From the NCBI GenBank assembly GCA_016124975.1, contig WGMP01000024.1:1-40623 (forward strand): a stretch of 40,623 bases of DNA. The letters run 5' to 3'. The position numbers and the translations under genes were made by a program. The DNA is from Phycisphaera sp. (GTDB taxonomy: Bacteria; Planctomycetota; Phycisphaerae; Phycisphaerales; SM1A02). Below the pieces are notes generated by a model that saw nothing but the letters and a program-made list of their open reading frames with translations, made no database searches and was not told the DNA's origin. Positions 9,171-18,874 of the stretch are shown here, piece by piece (position 1 is the stretch's first letter; every line of letters begins with the position of its first letter).

Positions 9171-9176
9171 TACGAT
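9171..9176 (+). promoter_or_regulatory. Predicted -10 box, phenylalanine hydroxylase gene
   Basis: TACGAT, with TTGCCT 18 bp upstream (9147-9152) as a possible -35. The transcript would have a leader of about 35 nt containing GAGGAG, so this gene has a normal leader with an SD. Confidence 0.5.
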
Positions 9177-9217
9177 GTCGGCTCCGCGGCGACCGCCGCG
9201 CACCCGCGAGGAGCCCC

Positions 9218-10099
9218 ATGAGCAAGAACGAAGGTGACGCGAAGTTCGCAGGCAGCCTGAACCACGCGATGATCGACGGCCCCGAGGGCCATGCCGCGCA
9301 GGAGTACGCGAACCACTTTGGCGAGCCTGGCTACTCCGACATCACGAAGGTCTACATCCGTCAGCGGTACGACGGGTACACCGCGGAGAACCAGGAGAGC
9401 TGGCGCACGCTGTACGACCGCCAGATGGCGTACCTGCCCGACCACGCGTCGCAGGTCTACCTGCGCGGCGCGCGCGCGATCAACCTCGTGCGCGACTACA
9501 TCCCCTACCTCGAGGGGCCGAAGAGCGTGAACACCTTCCTCGCGCCGCTCACGGGCTGGCAGAGCCGCGCTGTGCCCGGCTACCTGCCTGCGAAGGCGTT
9601 CTTCGCGTGCCTCGCGCGACGCGAGTTCCCGACGACGGTCGTGATCCGTCCGAAGGAGTCGCTCGACTACCTGCCCGAGCCCGACATCTTCCACGACATC
9701 TTCGGACATGTGCCGCTGCACGCCGACCCGATCTTCGCCGACTTCCTGCAGACCTACGGCAAGGCCGCGCTGCTCACGAACGACCCGTACCACACCGAGC
9801 GCCTCGCGCGGCTCTTCTGGTTCACCGTCGAGTTCGGCCTGATCCGCGAAGGCGGCGAGATCAAGCTGTACGGGTCGGGGCTGATCTCGAGCCCGGGCGA
9901 GTCGAAGCACGCGCTGCTGAGCCCCGAGGTCGACCGCCGTCCGTTCGACCTCGACCGCGTCTGCGACACGAGCTTCGAGATCGACCACTACCAGCCGATC
10001 CTGTATGTGCTCGAGAGCTTCGAGCAGCTGCGCGACGCGATGAACCAATACGCCGAGCGGCTGATCGCGAAGGCCGAGAAGCAGGCCGCGGGCGTCTGA
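9218..10099 (+). CDS. phhA: Phenylalanine-4-hydroxylase (aromatic amino acid hydroxylase)
   Basis: A 293-residue non-haem iron monooxygenase converting phenylalanine to tyrosine with a tetrahydropterin cofactor and O2; cytoplasmic. The length and lack of an N-terminal ACT regulatory domain are typical of bacterial enzymes. The iron ligands are visible: His159 and His164 in HDIFGHVPLH and Glu205 in FWFTVEFGL. YLPEPD before the first histidine and YGSGLISSPGE are also conserved in the family. SD GAGGAG lies 7 nt before the ATG. It has its own promoter and no pterin dehydratase (phhB) neighbour, so that partner must be elsewhere. The gene symbol is by family; a tyrosine or tryptophan hydroxylase activity is less likely. 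Confidence 0.94.
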   Translation: MSKNEGDAKFAGSLNHAMIDGPEGHAAQEYANHFGEPGYSDITKVYIRQRYDGYTAENQESWRTLYDRQMAYLPDHASQVYLRGARAINLVRDYIPYLEGPKSVNTFLAPLTGWQSRAVPGYLPAKAFFACLARREFPTTVVIRPKESLDYLPEPDIFHDIFGHVPLHADPIFADFLQTYGKAALLTNDPYHTERLARLFWFTVEFGLIREGGEIKLYGSGLISSPGESKHALLSPEVDRRPFDLDRVCDTSFEIDHYQPILYVLESFEQLRDAMNQYAERLIAKAEKQAAGV

Positions 10100-10165
10100 C
10101 GCGCTCGGACGAAGGCGGACCTCGCCGGATCCGCGCACGGCCGCAGCTGGGCGTCCGCGACCGTC

Positions 10166-10171
10166 TACACT
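10166..10171 (+). promoter_or_regulatory. Predicted -10 box, aminopeptidase gene
   Basis: TACACT, 9 nt before the ATG at 10181. The predicted transcript starts within about 3 nt of the start codon. Confidence 0.5.
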
Positions 10172-10180
10172 GCGCGGCCT

Positions 10181-11458
10181 ATGGCCACGAAGAAGTCTCC
10201 CGCGAAGTCCGCCGCGAAATCCGCCGCAAAGTCCACCGCCGCCGCGCTGCACGGCATCGACCTCGCCGAGTACGCAGCGCGCCGCGAGCATGTGCTGAAG
10301 ACCCTCAAGGACTCTGTCGCCCTCGTCTTCGCGGGCGACATGGACGCGAGCATCCACGGCGAGTTCCGCGCGCACCCGCACTTCCAGTACCTCACGGGCG
10401 TCGTCGATGAGCCCGGCGCGGTGCTGCTCCTCGATCCGCTGAACCCCGTCGAGGCGCGGCGCACGATCCTGTTCCTCAAGCCGCTCAACCCCGAGCTCGA
10501 GAAGTGGGACGGATTCCGCGAGGAGATCTCGTCGAAGCTCAAGGCGATGTACGGCGTCGGCACGATCATGCGCACGACCGCGTTCGCGCGGTTCCTGCTC
10601 GAGGCGACGAAGCGCGCGAAGCGCTTCGCCCTGCTTCACCCGCTCTCTGCGCATACCGCGCCCGTGTCGCCCGACCTCGATGTCTTCCGAAAGAGCGCCG
10701 AGCGCATCCCAGGCTCGTCGTTCGTCGACCACACGCAGCTCCTCGCCGTCATGCGCGCCGCGAAGTCGCCGTCGGAGCTCGCGCTCATGCAGCGTGCGGC
10801 CGACATCACCGCGAAGGGCTACGACGCCGTGCTGCGCGGGCTGAAGCCGGGCATCACCGAGTTCGACGTGCAGGAGCTCGCCGAGCACGGCTACCGCACG
10901 AACGGCTCGCGCAAGGCGGCGTACCACACGATCGCGGGCGGTGCGTTCAACGCGACCGTGCTCCACTACCACGGAAACCGCGAGCCGCTCCACGACGGCG
11001 AGGTCATCCTCATCGATTCGGGCGCCGAGTACATGGGCTATGCGTGCGATGTCACGCGCACCTTCCCCGTCGGCGGCAGGTTCACGCCGCGCCAGCGCGA
11101 GATCTACGAGATCGTGCTCGAGGCGCAGCTTGCGGCCATCGCCGCGACCAAGGCGGGCACGACCTTCGCGGCGATCGACAAGGCCGCGCGCGATGTGATC
11201 ACGAAAGCGGGCTACGGCGATGCCTACTTCCACGGCACGGGCCACCACCTGGGCCTTGAGGTCCACGACATCACGCCCGAAGGCCCGATTCCCGAGAACG
11301 CGGTCATCACGATCGAGCCGGGCATCTACCTTCCCGCCGAGAACTTCGGCGTGCGCATCGAGGACGACATCCTGGTGACGAAGAAGGCGGGCGGCGTCAA
11401 CCTGACGGCCGCGATCCCGAAGACGGTCGCCGAGATCGAGCGCGCGATGCACGGCTGA
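10181..11458 (+). CDS. pepP: Xaa-Pro aminopeptidase (M24B, PepP type)
   Basis: A 425-residue dinuclear metallopeptidase removing N-terminal residues linked to proline; cytoplasmic. After a Lys/Ala-rich tail (about 1-23) comes the aminopeptidase-P N domain (about 25-165), then the pita-bread catalytic domain. Metal ligands: Asp near 279 in LIDSGAEY, Asp near 290 in CDVTRTF, His near 356 in GTGHHLG, Glu near 379 in TIEPGIY and Glu near 393 in RIEDD. The N-terminal tail repeats AAKSAAKS and resembles histone-H1-like tails found at several planctomycete protein ends; it is not part of the usual family. The gene has its own near-leaderless promoter. Confidence 0.95.
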   Translation: MATKKSPAKSAAKSAAKSTAAALHGIDLAEYAARREHVLKTLKDSVALVFAGDMDASIHGEFRAHPHFQYLTGVVDEPGAVLLLDPLNPVEARRTILFLKPLNPELEKWDGFREEISSKLKAMYGVGTIMRTTAFARFLLEATKRAKRFALLHPLSAHTAPVSPDLDVFRKSAERIPGSSFVDHTQLLAVMRAAKSPSELALMQRAADITAKGYDAVLRGLKPGITEFDVQELAEHGYRTNGSRKAAYHTIAGGAFNATVLHYHGNREPLHDGEVILIDSGAEYMGYACDVTRTFPVGGRFTPRQREIYEIVLEAQLAAIAATKAGTTFAAIDKAARDVITKAGYGDAYFHGTGHHLGLEVHDITPEGPIPENAVITIEPGIYLPAENFGVRIEDDILVTKKAGGVNLTAAIPKTVAEIERAMHG

Positions 11459-11503
11459 GCGGCGCTCTGGCGAGTCCCCCGTCGACCGTGCACGGCTTCA
11501 CCG

Positions 11504-11536
11504 AATCCTGACGATTCACACACGCTTCGTGCGTGC
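11504..11536 (+). other. Two small hairpins before the glycosyltransferase gene
   Basis: GAATC-CTGAC-GATTC (about 11504-11518) and CACGC-TTCGT-GCGTG (about 11522-11536) lie back to back between the aminopeptidase stop and the ATG at 11559. There is no T-run, so a terminator function is uncertain; a leader role is equally possible. Confidence 0.35.
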
Positions 11537-11558
11537 TGCGGGCGCGACATTTCCCGCG

Positions 11559-12827
11559 ATGCACGGAGGCATCGACTCCCTCTCGACGAACCCGGCCGCG
11601 CCGCTCGGACGCGCGCTGGTTCTCACGGGCTCGATCGGCTCGGGCCACACCCGCGCCGCGATCGCGGTGCGCGAGGCCATGCTGCGCAGCCGTGCCGCGG
11701 ACACCGCGGAGGTCGTCGATGTGCTTGAGCACGCCACGCCCGCCTTCCGCGCGATCTATCGCGACGCCTACATCTCGCTGATCGAGCGCGCGCCGGGCGC
11801 CGTCGGCTGGCTCTATCGCTCGAGCGACACCACGCGCGGCGGCGGCGCGCGGCGGCGCATCCAGCGCATCGCGCTCGCGCGCATGCGCAGGCTCGTCGCG
11901 GAGGAGCGACCCGACACCGTCGTGTGCACGCACTTCCTCGCGTCGGAGCTTGTGAGCGGCATGGTCGAGCGCGGCGAGTGGCGCGGAACGCTCGCGGTCG
12001 TCGTCACCGACCTCGACGCGCACGCGATGTGGGCGGTCTGCCCGCGCGCCGACCGCTGGTTCGTCGCGATGGACGAGACCACCGAGATCCTCGTCGGCAA
12101 GGGCGTCCCGCGCGAGCGGATCGCCGTGACGGGAATCCCCATCGTCGGCGCCTTCGCCTCCCCGCTGCCGACGCGTGCATCGATCCGCGAGGCGCTCGGC
12201 CTGCCGGTGTCGGGGCCGATGCTCCTCGTCTCGGGCGGCGGCGTGGGCGTGTCGAATCTCGCGGGAACGCTCGGGCAGATCCTGGAGATCGAGCTTGACT
12301 GCGGCGTCGCGCTCGTCTGCGGCCGCAACGAGGCGCTCCGCGGCCGCGCCGAGCGCATCGTGGCGGAGCACCGCGGAGGCTCGCGCGTGCGCTGCGCCGT
12401 CCTCGGCTTCACCGACCGCATGCACGAGCTCATGCACGCTGCGGATCTTTCGCTCGGAAAGCCAGGCGGCCTCACCTCGAGCGAGGCGCTCGTCATGGGG
12501 CTTCCGATGGCGATCATGCATCCCGTTCCCGGCCAGGAGGAGCGCAACAGCGATCACCTCCTCGAGTGGGGCGTGGCGGTGCGGCTGAACTCGCCTGAGA
12601 CCGTGGGCTGGCGCCTGCGCGCGCTGCTTGCGGACCGAGACAGGCTCCGCGCCATGCGGGAGGCTGCGCTCAAGCGCGCGCGGCCGTTCGCGGCCGACGC
12701 CGTCGTCGACAGCCTCCGTCGCCTGCGCCTCGGGGAGCCCGCGGCGGAGTCGCCCGCGCCGCTCACTCAGGGAAGAACTCGGTCAGCACGAGCAGGAAGA
12801 GCGACCAGACCACCGGCACCGCGCTGA
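11559..12827 (+). CDS. GT28 glycosyltransferase, MGDG synthase/processive diacylglycerol glucosyltransferase-like
   Basis: A 422-residue MurG-like (GT-B) enzyme predicted to transfer a sugar from a UDP-sugar to diacylglycerol, giving glycolipids at the cytoplasmic membrane face. The N-terminal motif LTGSIGSGHTRAA is the glycine-rich loop of MGDG synthases; VVVTDLDAHAMW and GIPIVGAF follow. The C-terminal domain has LLVSGGGVGV and the donor-binding stretch LGKPGGLTSSEALVMGLPM. The frame is also open to a GTG at 11529, adding 10 residues; the ATG was chosen because the family motif starts soon after it. The 3' end overlaps the convergent zinc-ribbon gene by 65 bp. The sugar and the lipid product cannot be told from sequence. 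Confidence 0.85.
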   Translation: MHGGIDSLSTNPAAPLGRALVLTGSIGSGHTRAAIAVREAMLRSRAADTAEVVDVLEHATPAFRAIYRDAYISLIERAPGAVGWLYRSSDTTRGGGARRRIQRIALARMRRLVAEERPDTVVCTHFLASELVSGMVERGEWRGTLAVVVTDLDAHAMWAVCPRADRWFVAMDETTEILVGKGVPRERIAVTGIPIVGAFASPLPTRASIREALGLPVSGPMLLVSGGGVGVSNLAGTLGQILEIELDCGVALVCGRNEALRGRAERIVAEHRGGSRVRCAVLGFTDRMHELMHAADLSLGKPGGLTSSEALVMGLPMAIMHPVPGQEERNSDHLLEWGVAVRLNSPETVGWRLRALLADRDRLRAMREAALKRARPFAADAVVDSLRRLRLGEPAAESPAPLTQGRTRSARAGRATRPPAPR

Positions 12828-13842
12828 TGGCGATGGCGGCCGTCGCGAGGAACCGCCCCGCGCTGCGCCGCAGCCGCGCGAGGATCTCGCAGGCGACGAT
12901 CACCCACATCATGAGCGCGAACTTGAACGCGATGGCGCCGTGCATGCCCCACGCATCGATCACGATCGCGGCGACGGGGTTCACCTCGACGCCGCCGCGC
13001 GAGAGGATCTTCCAGGTGAGCATGATGTCGAGGCTCGATATGAAGATCACCCAGACATAGGTGTTCTGGAAGTGCATCTCGGGGCTGCGCGCGAAGCCGA
13101 GCGGGTCGCGCGCGAACGCCACGCCGCACTCGGGGCAGCGGTCGGGCCGCTTCACGGCGTGCGTGTCCATCGTGTAGCCGCACTTGCCGCACTTGCCGTA
13201 CTTCTCGCGGCGGTGCCTGCGGATCGCAAGCGGCAGCGCGACCGCGGCCCAGGCCACGCTTCCCCAGAAGACGATGTTGCCGACGATCCCGAGCCAACGC
13301 GGCCTGAGCGGGACGAAGACGAAGTCGTCCTGCATGAGGCCGAGGCTCCATGCACCGCGCGCCTCCGCGACGGCCTCCGCGGCGTCGCGCTGCTGCAGCG
13401 TGCGGAACCACGCCTCGCCTGAGAAGGCGCGGAACGGCCAGCCGACGAGGAGCGTGTCGATCCGCGACCACGCGCCGAGCTCGCCGTCGGGAGGCGCGAC
13501 CACGACGGCGGCGGGCGGCGTTCGCTTCGCAGGAACGAGCGTGGACTCGTCGCGATACTCAAGCAGCGGGCCGACGGGCCAGTAGCCATCGTCGGTCGGA
13601 ACGGCCGAGTAGCGCTCGGTCAGCGCGGAGCGCTGCAGCTCGAGCGCGGGCATGCGATGCGGCGAATCCGCGTCGGCCCGCGCAGGGCCCGCCGCGAACC
13701 AGGTGCGCATGCGCTCCTCGCCGAAGCCCGCGCCGCGCGTCACCGCGAGGAGCGGCAGCGCCCACGCCACGAAGAGCGTCGCGAGAAGCCCCCCGAAGAA
13801 GAAGGGCCCGAGCCAGCGAAGCTGTTCGCGCGCAAGCGGCAC
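12763..13842 (-). CDS. Membrane protein with CPxCG zinc ribbon and DUF5658-like domain
   Basis: A 359-residue membrane protein of unknown function. A membrane segment at about 10-34 is followed by an extracytoplasmic region (about 35-165), a second segment at about 185-203, then a cytoplasmic zinc ribbon with CGKCGY and, 18 residues on, CPECGVAF: four cysteines fit one Zn. The C-terminal third has further hydrophobic helices with the DUF5658-type pattern SSLDIMLTWKILSRGGVEVN followed by P. Such zinc-ribbon membrane proteins are frequent in planctomycetes. The start is GTG; GATAGT lies 6 nt upstream, a near-match to the -10 pattern of this window. The 3' end overlaps the convergent glycosyltransferase gene. 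Confidence 0.8.
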   Translation of the reverse strand: MPLAREQLRWLGPFFFGGLLATLFVAWALPLLAVTRGAGFGEERMRTWFAAGPARADADSPHRMPALELQRSALTERYSAVPTDDGYWPVGPLLEYRDESTLVPAKRTPPAAVVVAPPDGELGAWSRIDTLLVGWPFRAFSGEAWFRTLQQRDAAEAVAEARGAWSLGLMQDDFVFVPLRPRWLGIVGNIVFWGSVAWAAVALPLAIRRHRREKYGKCGKCGYTMDTHAVKRPDRCPECGVAFARDPLGFARSPEMHFQNTYVWVIFISSLDIMLTWKILSRGGVEVNPVAAIVIDAWGMHGAIAFKFALMMWVIVACEILARLRRSAGRFLATAAIAISAVPVVWSLFLLVLTEFFPE

Positions 13843-13877
13843 CGCCGCACTATCGCATGGCGCCGCGCCGCCGTGGC

Positions 13878-13920
13878 GAAGGAAACGCCCCGCCCGATGC
13901 GTTTCGCATCGGGCGGGGCG
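13878..13920 (-). terminator. Intrinsic terminator, 16-bp stem
   Basis: A perfect stem of 16 bp (13886-13901 with 13905-13920) closes a 3-nt loop; on the minus strand it is followed by TTTCCTTC. It lies 45 bp after the stop of the lamin-tail gene, whose transcription it should end. Confidence 0.88.
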
Positions 13921-13965
13921 TGCGGAAGCGGGACATGCCGAAGGGCTCGAGGAGCCGATCCGCCG

Positions 13966-14625
13966 TCAGCGGCGACGACGCGCAGCGAGGCCCGCGAGGC
14001 CGAGGAGCGCCAGCGCGCCGGGCGCTGGGATGCCGAGCGCCGTGCCGAGCGAACCCGTGTCGCCCGACGACGAGAAGCCGACCTGCGTGCCGATCGTGCC
14101 GACCGTGCTGACAACGGCGTCGAAGGCGGGGTCGATGTTGCCAAGCGCGTCGTAGCCCCAGAAGAAGCTCGAGCCCGAGGTCGCGGCGCCGAAGTTCACG
14201 CGCGCGCTGATCTCGGTGCCCGCCGCGTTGAAGAGCACCATGCCGTCGCCACCCGAGGCGAAGCTCACGCCCGAGCCCGAGTAGTAGCCGATCTGCACGC
14301 CCGCGAGGCCGCCCCAGAAGGTGCGGAACGAGTCGATCGCGGCGCCGCCCGCCGTCTCGAGGAAGATCACGGTCTCGCCCGCGCCGATCGAGGTGAGGCC
14401 GAGCAGCTCGCGCGAGACGCCGAAGCTGAAGCTGTTGTCGTCCATGCGCAGGCCTGCGAGGCTGATCGACGACGATCCGTAGTTGGTGACCTCGAACCAG
14501 TCCGCGGTCGGCGAACCGCCGCCGTTGCTCGAGCTCATCACCTCGGTGATGCGAAGGCTCGCGGAAGCGGTGCCCGCGAGGGCGATGGAGAGAATGGCGC
14601 AGAGGCCGTACGACTTCATGTGCAT
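13966..14625 (-). CDS. Secreted lamin-tail-domain protein with PEP-CTERM-like tail
   Basis: A 219-residue exported protein. A signal peptide (MHMKSYGLC, then a hydrophobic stretch ending TASA) is followed by a lamin-tail (LTD) type beta domain: LRITEVMSSS, DWFEVTNYGSSSISLAGLRM and GETVIFLETAG are the usual LTD strands. The C terminus, IPAPGALALLGLAGLAARRRR split as PAPG, a hydrophobic helix and a poly-Arg end, is the sorting signal type recognised by exosortase. The ATG at 14625 is chosen because AGGAACGAG lies upstream; a second ATG at 14619 is possible. A likely -10 (TAGTTT) lies at 14702-14707. No exosortase is in the window. It is probably a cell-surface or extracellular-matrix protein. 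Confidence 0.85.
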   Translation of the reverse strand: MHMKSYGLCAILSIALAGTASASLRITEVMSSSNGGGSPTADWFEVTNYGSSSISLAGLRMDDNSFSFGVSRELLGLTSIGAGETVIFLETAGGAAIDSFRTFWGGLAGVQIGYYSGSGVSFASGGDGMVLFNAAGTEISARVNFGAATSGSSFFWGYDALGNIDPAFDAVVSTVGTIGTQVGFSSSGDTGSLGTALGIPAPGALALLGLAGLAARRRR

Positions 14626-14687
14626 GGGACTCGTTCCTGAATGGGGGAGGATGGAGGGCGATCCGCGGCGAGGACAGCCGCCGAAGA

Positions 14688-15782
14688 TCAGGGACGGGTC
14701 GAAACTACCCCTCGCGTGTTTGTGTCCGACGAAGGCCGTGCGAGGGGATTCTTCGGGTCCTGTGAAGGCGTCGCGCCGCCCACACTCCCGATCGGAGCGA
14801 GATGCCCGAGAAGGACCTCCGCCACGCGGCTCCAGCTTTGGCTGCGCGCGTACGCAAGGCACGACTCGCGCGGCACTTGCAGCGCGCGCTCCGCGGCGAC
14901 GGCGAGATCCTCGTCGAGTGCGCCGTTCACGCCCTCGCGCACGACATCGACGGGGCCTGTCACGGGGTACGCGGCCACGGGCAGCCCGCACGCGTTCGCC
15001 TCGAGCATGACGATGCCGAAGGTGTCGGTGCGACTCGGGAAGACGAAGAGATCCGCGGCCGCGTAGTGCGCGGCGAGCTCGTCGCCGAAGCGGTATCCCG
15101 CGAAGACGATCTCAGGGTGCGCGCGCTCGAGCCGCGCGCGCTCGGGCCCGTCGCCGACGACCACCTTCGAGCCCGGGAGACGCGCCTCGATGAACGCGTC
15201 GATGTTCTTCTCGCGCGCGACGCGGCCCGCGTAGAGGTGGATCGGGCGCGGAAGCCCCGCGAACAGGTCGCTCGCGATCGGGCGGAAGAGGTTCGTGTCG
15301 ACGCCGCGGCACCAGGTCGTGGCGCGCACGATTCCGTTCGCGCGCAGCTGGTCTGTCACGCGCTGCGTCGGCGCGAGCGTCGCGCGCCCGCCACCGTGGA
15401 ACCAGCGCATGAAGCGCCAGGTGATGCGGCGCGGCATGCCGAAGTACTGCTTCAGGTACTCGGGAAACTGCGTGTGGTAGCTCGTCGTGAACGGGATGCC
15501 GCGCGACATGGCGCGGCGCCGCGCCTCGAGGCCGATGGGGCCCTCGGTCGCGATATGCAGCGCATCGAACGGCCGCTCCATCGCACGCCCGACGATGGCC
15601 CACGGCGCGAGCGCGAGGCGGATCTCCTTGTAGCGCGGTGCGGCGACGGTGCGGCCGAGCGAAGGGTGCACGACCTCCACTTCGTGCCCCATCGCGGCCA
15701 GCTCGCGGATCGTCTGCTGCCAGGTTCGCACGACGCCGTTCACCTGCGGCGACCATGCGTCGGTCGCCAGCAGGATCCTCAC
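14688..15782 (-). CDS. GT4-family glycosyltransferase
   Basis: A 364-residue GT-B glycosyltransferase, probably adding a sugar to a membrane lipid or glycolipid. The N-terminal domain begins RILLATDAWSPQVNGVVRTW, the hallmark of the GT4 group that includes MgtA/PimB-like and SqdX-like enzymes. The C-terminal domain has LYAGRVAREKNIDAF, VVGDGPERARLE and the EX7E-type stretch TFGIVMLEANACG. The GTG start overlaps the stop of the upstream phosphoesterase gene by four bases (GTGA), so the two are translationally coupled. That pairing suggests both act on the same envelope lipid. The last 30 residues are low-complexity and may be a poorly conserved tail. The acceptor is unknown. Confidence 0.9.
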   Translation of the reverse strand: MRILLATDAWSPQVNGVVRTWQQTIRELAAMGHEVEVVHPSLGRTVAAPRYKEIRLALAPWAIVGRAMERPFDALHIATEGPIGLEARRRAMSRGIPFTTSYHTQFPEYLKQYFGMPRRITWRFMRWFHGGGRATLAPTQRVTDQLRANGIVRATTWCRGVDTNLFRPIASDLFAGLPRPIHLYAGRVAREKNIDAFIEARLPGSKVVVGDGPERARLERAHPEIVFAGYRFGDELAAHYAAADLFVFPSRTDTFGIVMLEANACGLPVAAYPVTGPVDVVREGVNGALDEDLAVAAERALQVPRESCLAYARSQSWSRVAEVLLGHLAPIGSVGGATPSQDPKNPLARPSSDTNTRGVVSTRP

Positions 15783-16642
15783 TTGCCGTCTCCCGGCACC
15801 AGGATGCGCGCGTCGAACGCGATGCCGCGCTGGAGCCATGGATCGGTCTCGTCGGAGTCGTCGCCGGAGTTCTCCGCGATCGCCTTCGCGGCGTCGCGCT
15901 CGGCGAGGAACGCAAGTCCGTCGAGAAGCTCGATGCGACCGTCCTCGTGCTCGACGAGCGCAGTGCAGCTCTCGACCCAGTCGCCGCAGTTGAGGTACTC
16001 GAGCACGCCGATCATCCGCTGCTCGGCCTTGTGGATGTGGCCGCACACGACGCCGTCGAATCCGCCCGCGCGCGCCTCCGCGACAAGCGCCTGCTCGAAG
16101 TTCGAGATGAAGTTGCACGCGCTCTTCACGCGCGCCTTGATCGCCTGCGAGAGCGAGTCGTAGGGCAGCCCGAGGATCCTGCGGCCGAAGTTGTAGACGC
16201 CGTTGATCTTCAGCAGCATCTCGTACCCGACGGTCCCCGCGAGCGCGAGCAGGCGCGAGTTGCGCACGACAAGGTCGAACTGGTCGCCATGCGTCACGAG
16301 GAGGCGCCTGCCGTCGGCCGTCAGATGAACGGCCTCCTTCGCCATCTGCATGCCGCCGAAGGAGAGGCCACAGAATGGACGCGCGGCTTCGTCGTGGTTT
16401 CCCGGCACATAGACGATCGTCGTCCCCTTGTGCGACATCTTGAGAAGTCGCCGCATGACGGTGTTGTGCGCGTCGGGCCAGTACCAGCGCTGCCTGAGCC
16501 GCCACATGTCGATGATGTCGCCGACGAGATACACCGTGTCGCACTCGACCTGCTTGAGGAAGCGCGCGAGCTCATCGGCCTTGGCGCCGCTCGAACCGAG
16601 GTGGCAGTCGCTGATGAAGAGTGTCCTGTATCGCGCCTTCAT
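15779..16642 (-). CDS. LpxH-like metallophosphoesterase (UDP-2,3-diacylglucosamine diphosphatase family)
   Basis: A 287-residue calcineurin-like phosphoesterase. Metal-binding motifs in order: SDCHLG (Asp12, His14), GDIIDMW near 42, PGNHDE near 80, THGDQFD near 118 and GHIHKAE near 200. LpxH cleaves UDP-2,3-diacylglucosamine to lipid X in lipid A synthesis; this protein belongs to the wider COG2908 group, so the exact substrate may differ. It is likely a peripheral inner-membrane enzyme. The gene is coupled through a 4-base overlap to the GT4 gene, which favours an envelope glycolipid role. AACGAGG upstream of the ATG is a weak SD. Confidence 0.86.
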   Translation of the reverse strand: MKARYRTLFISDCHLGSSGAKADELARFLKQVECDTVYLVGDIIDMWRLRQRWYWPDAHNTVMRRLLKMSHKGTTIVYVPGNHDEAARPFCGLSFGGMQMAKEAVHLTADGRRLLVTHGDQFDLVVRNSRLLALAGTVGYEMLLKINGVYNFGRRILGLPYDSLSQAIKARVKSACNFISNFEQALVAEARAGGFDGVVCGHIHKAEQRMIGVLEYLNCGDWVESCTALVEHEDGRIELLDGLAFLAERDAAKAIAENSGDDSDETDPWLQRGIAFDARILVPGDGK

Positions 16643-16729
16643 GCGTCGAACCTCGTTGGCGTTGGAGCCACGGCCGCCGTCCTAGCGACCGGGAGACGCG
16701 AGGAGAATCAACGCAGCGTGTTCAGACGC

Positions 16730-16753
16730 GGATAAACCCGCGCGAAGGCGCGG
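16730..16753 (-). terminator. Probable intrinsic terminator after thiC
   Basis: A 6-bp GC stem with a 4-nt loop (16738-16753), followed on the minus strand by GTTTATC. It is 28 bp past the thiC stop. The stem is short, so confidence is moderate. Confidence 0.5.
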
Positions 16754-16780
16754 TGAGGGGTTCGCGCAAAGATGTGCGCG

Positions 16781-18709
<1,929 letters not shown>

Positions 18710-18715
18710 CGTGCG

Positions 18716-18751
18716 TCCTTCAGGTGCCGGTCTGACGACGGATGTGAAGGA
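18716..18751 (-). promoter_or_regulatory. SD-sequestering hairpin (expression platform)
   Basis: On the minus strand TCCTTCA (18751-18745) is the exact complement of TGAAGGA (18722-18716), which contains the thiC SD (AAGGA, 7 nt before the ATG). Pairing would hide the ribosome site. This fits translational control by the TPP riboswitch just upstream. Confidence 0.55.
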
Positions 18752-18769
18752 AGGCGCGGACCCGCGCAT

Positions 18770-18850
18770 TCGCTTCCCTCCGCCGGTGCGAGCCGGATCA
18801 GGTTCAACGGGTGCTTCTCAGCGCCGTGCGAATGCGCGGCGCGCCCCGAG
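18770..18850 (-). promoter_or_regulatory. TPP riboswitch (THI element)
   Basis: The minus strand carries the THI-box core in order: TCGGGG, then CTGAGA, ACCCGTTGAACCTGATC, CCGG and GCGGAGGGAAG. These match the thiamine pyrophosphate aptamer, including the CUGAGA and GAACCUGAUC segments that contact the ligand. The variable P3 region between GGGG and CTGAGA is a GC-rich hairpin (GCCGCGCATTCGCACGGC). Binding of TPP is expected to lower thiC expression. The aptamer begins within a few nt of the predicted transcription start. Confidence 0.96.
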
Positions 18851-18859
18851 CGAGGCATC

Positions 18860-18865
18860 AGTGTA
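18860..18865 (-). promoter_or_regulatory. Predicted -10 box, thiC
   Basis: TACACT on the minus strand, 10 bp before the riboswitch and 10 bp past the DinB-family stop codon. No clear -35 box was seen. The leader would be about 145 nt. Confidence 0.5.
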
Positions 18866-18874
18866 GCCGAAGCG

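Noticed and set aside
13966-14991. N-terminal extension of the lamin-tail protein to 341 residues
   Set aside because: The extra part is Arg-rich and without order, whereas a signal peptide and SD fit the ATG at 14625.
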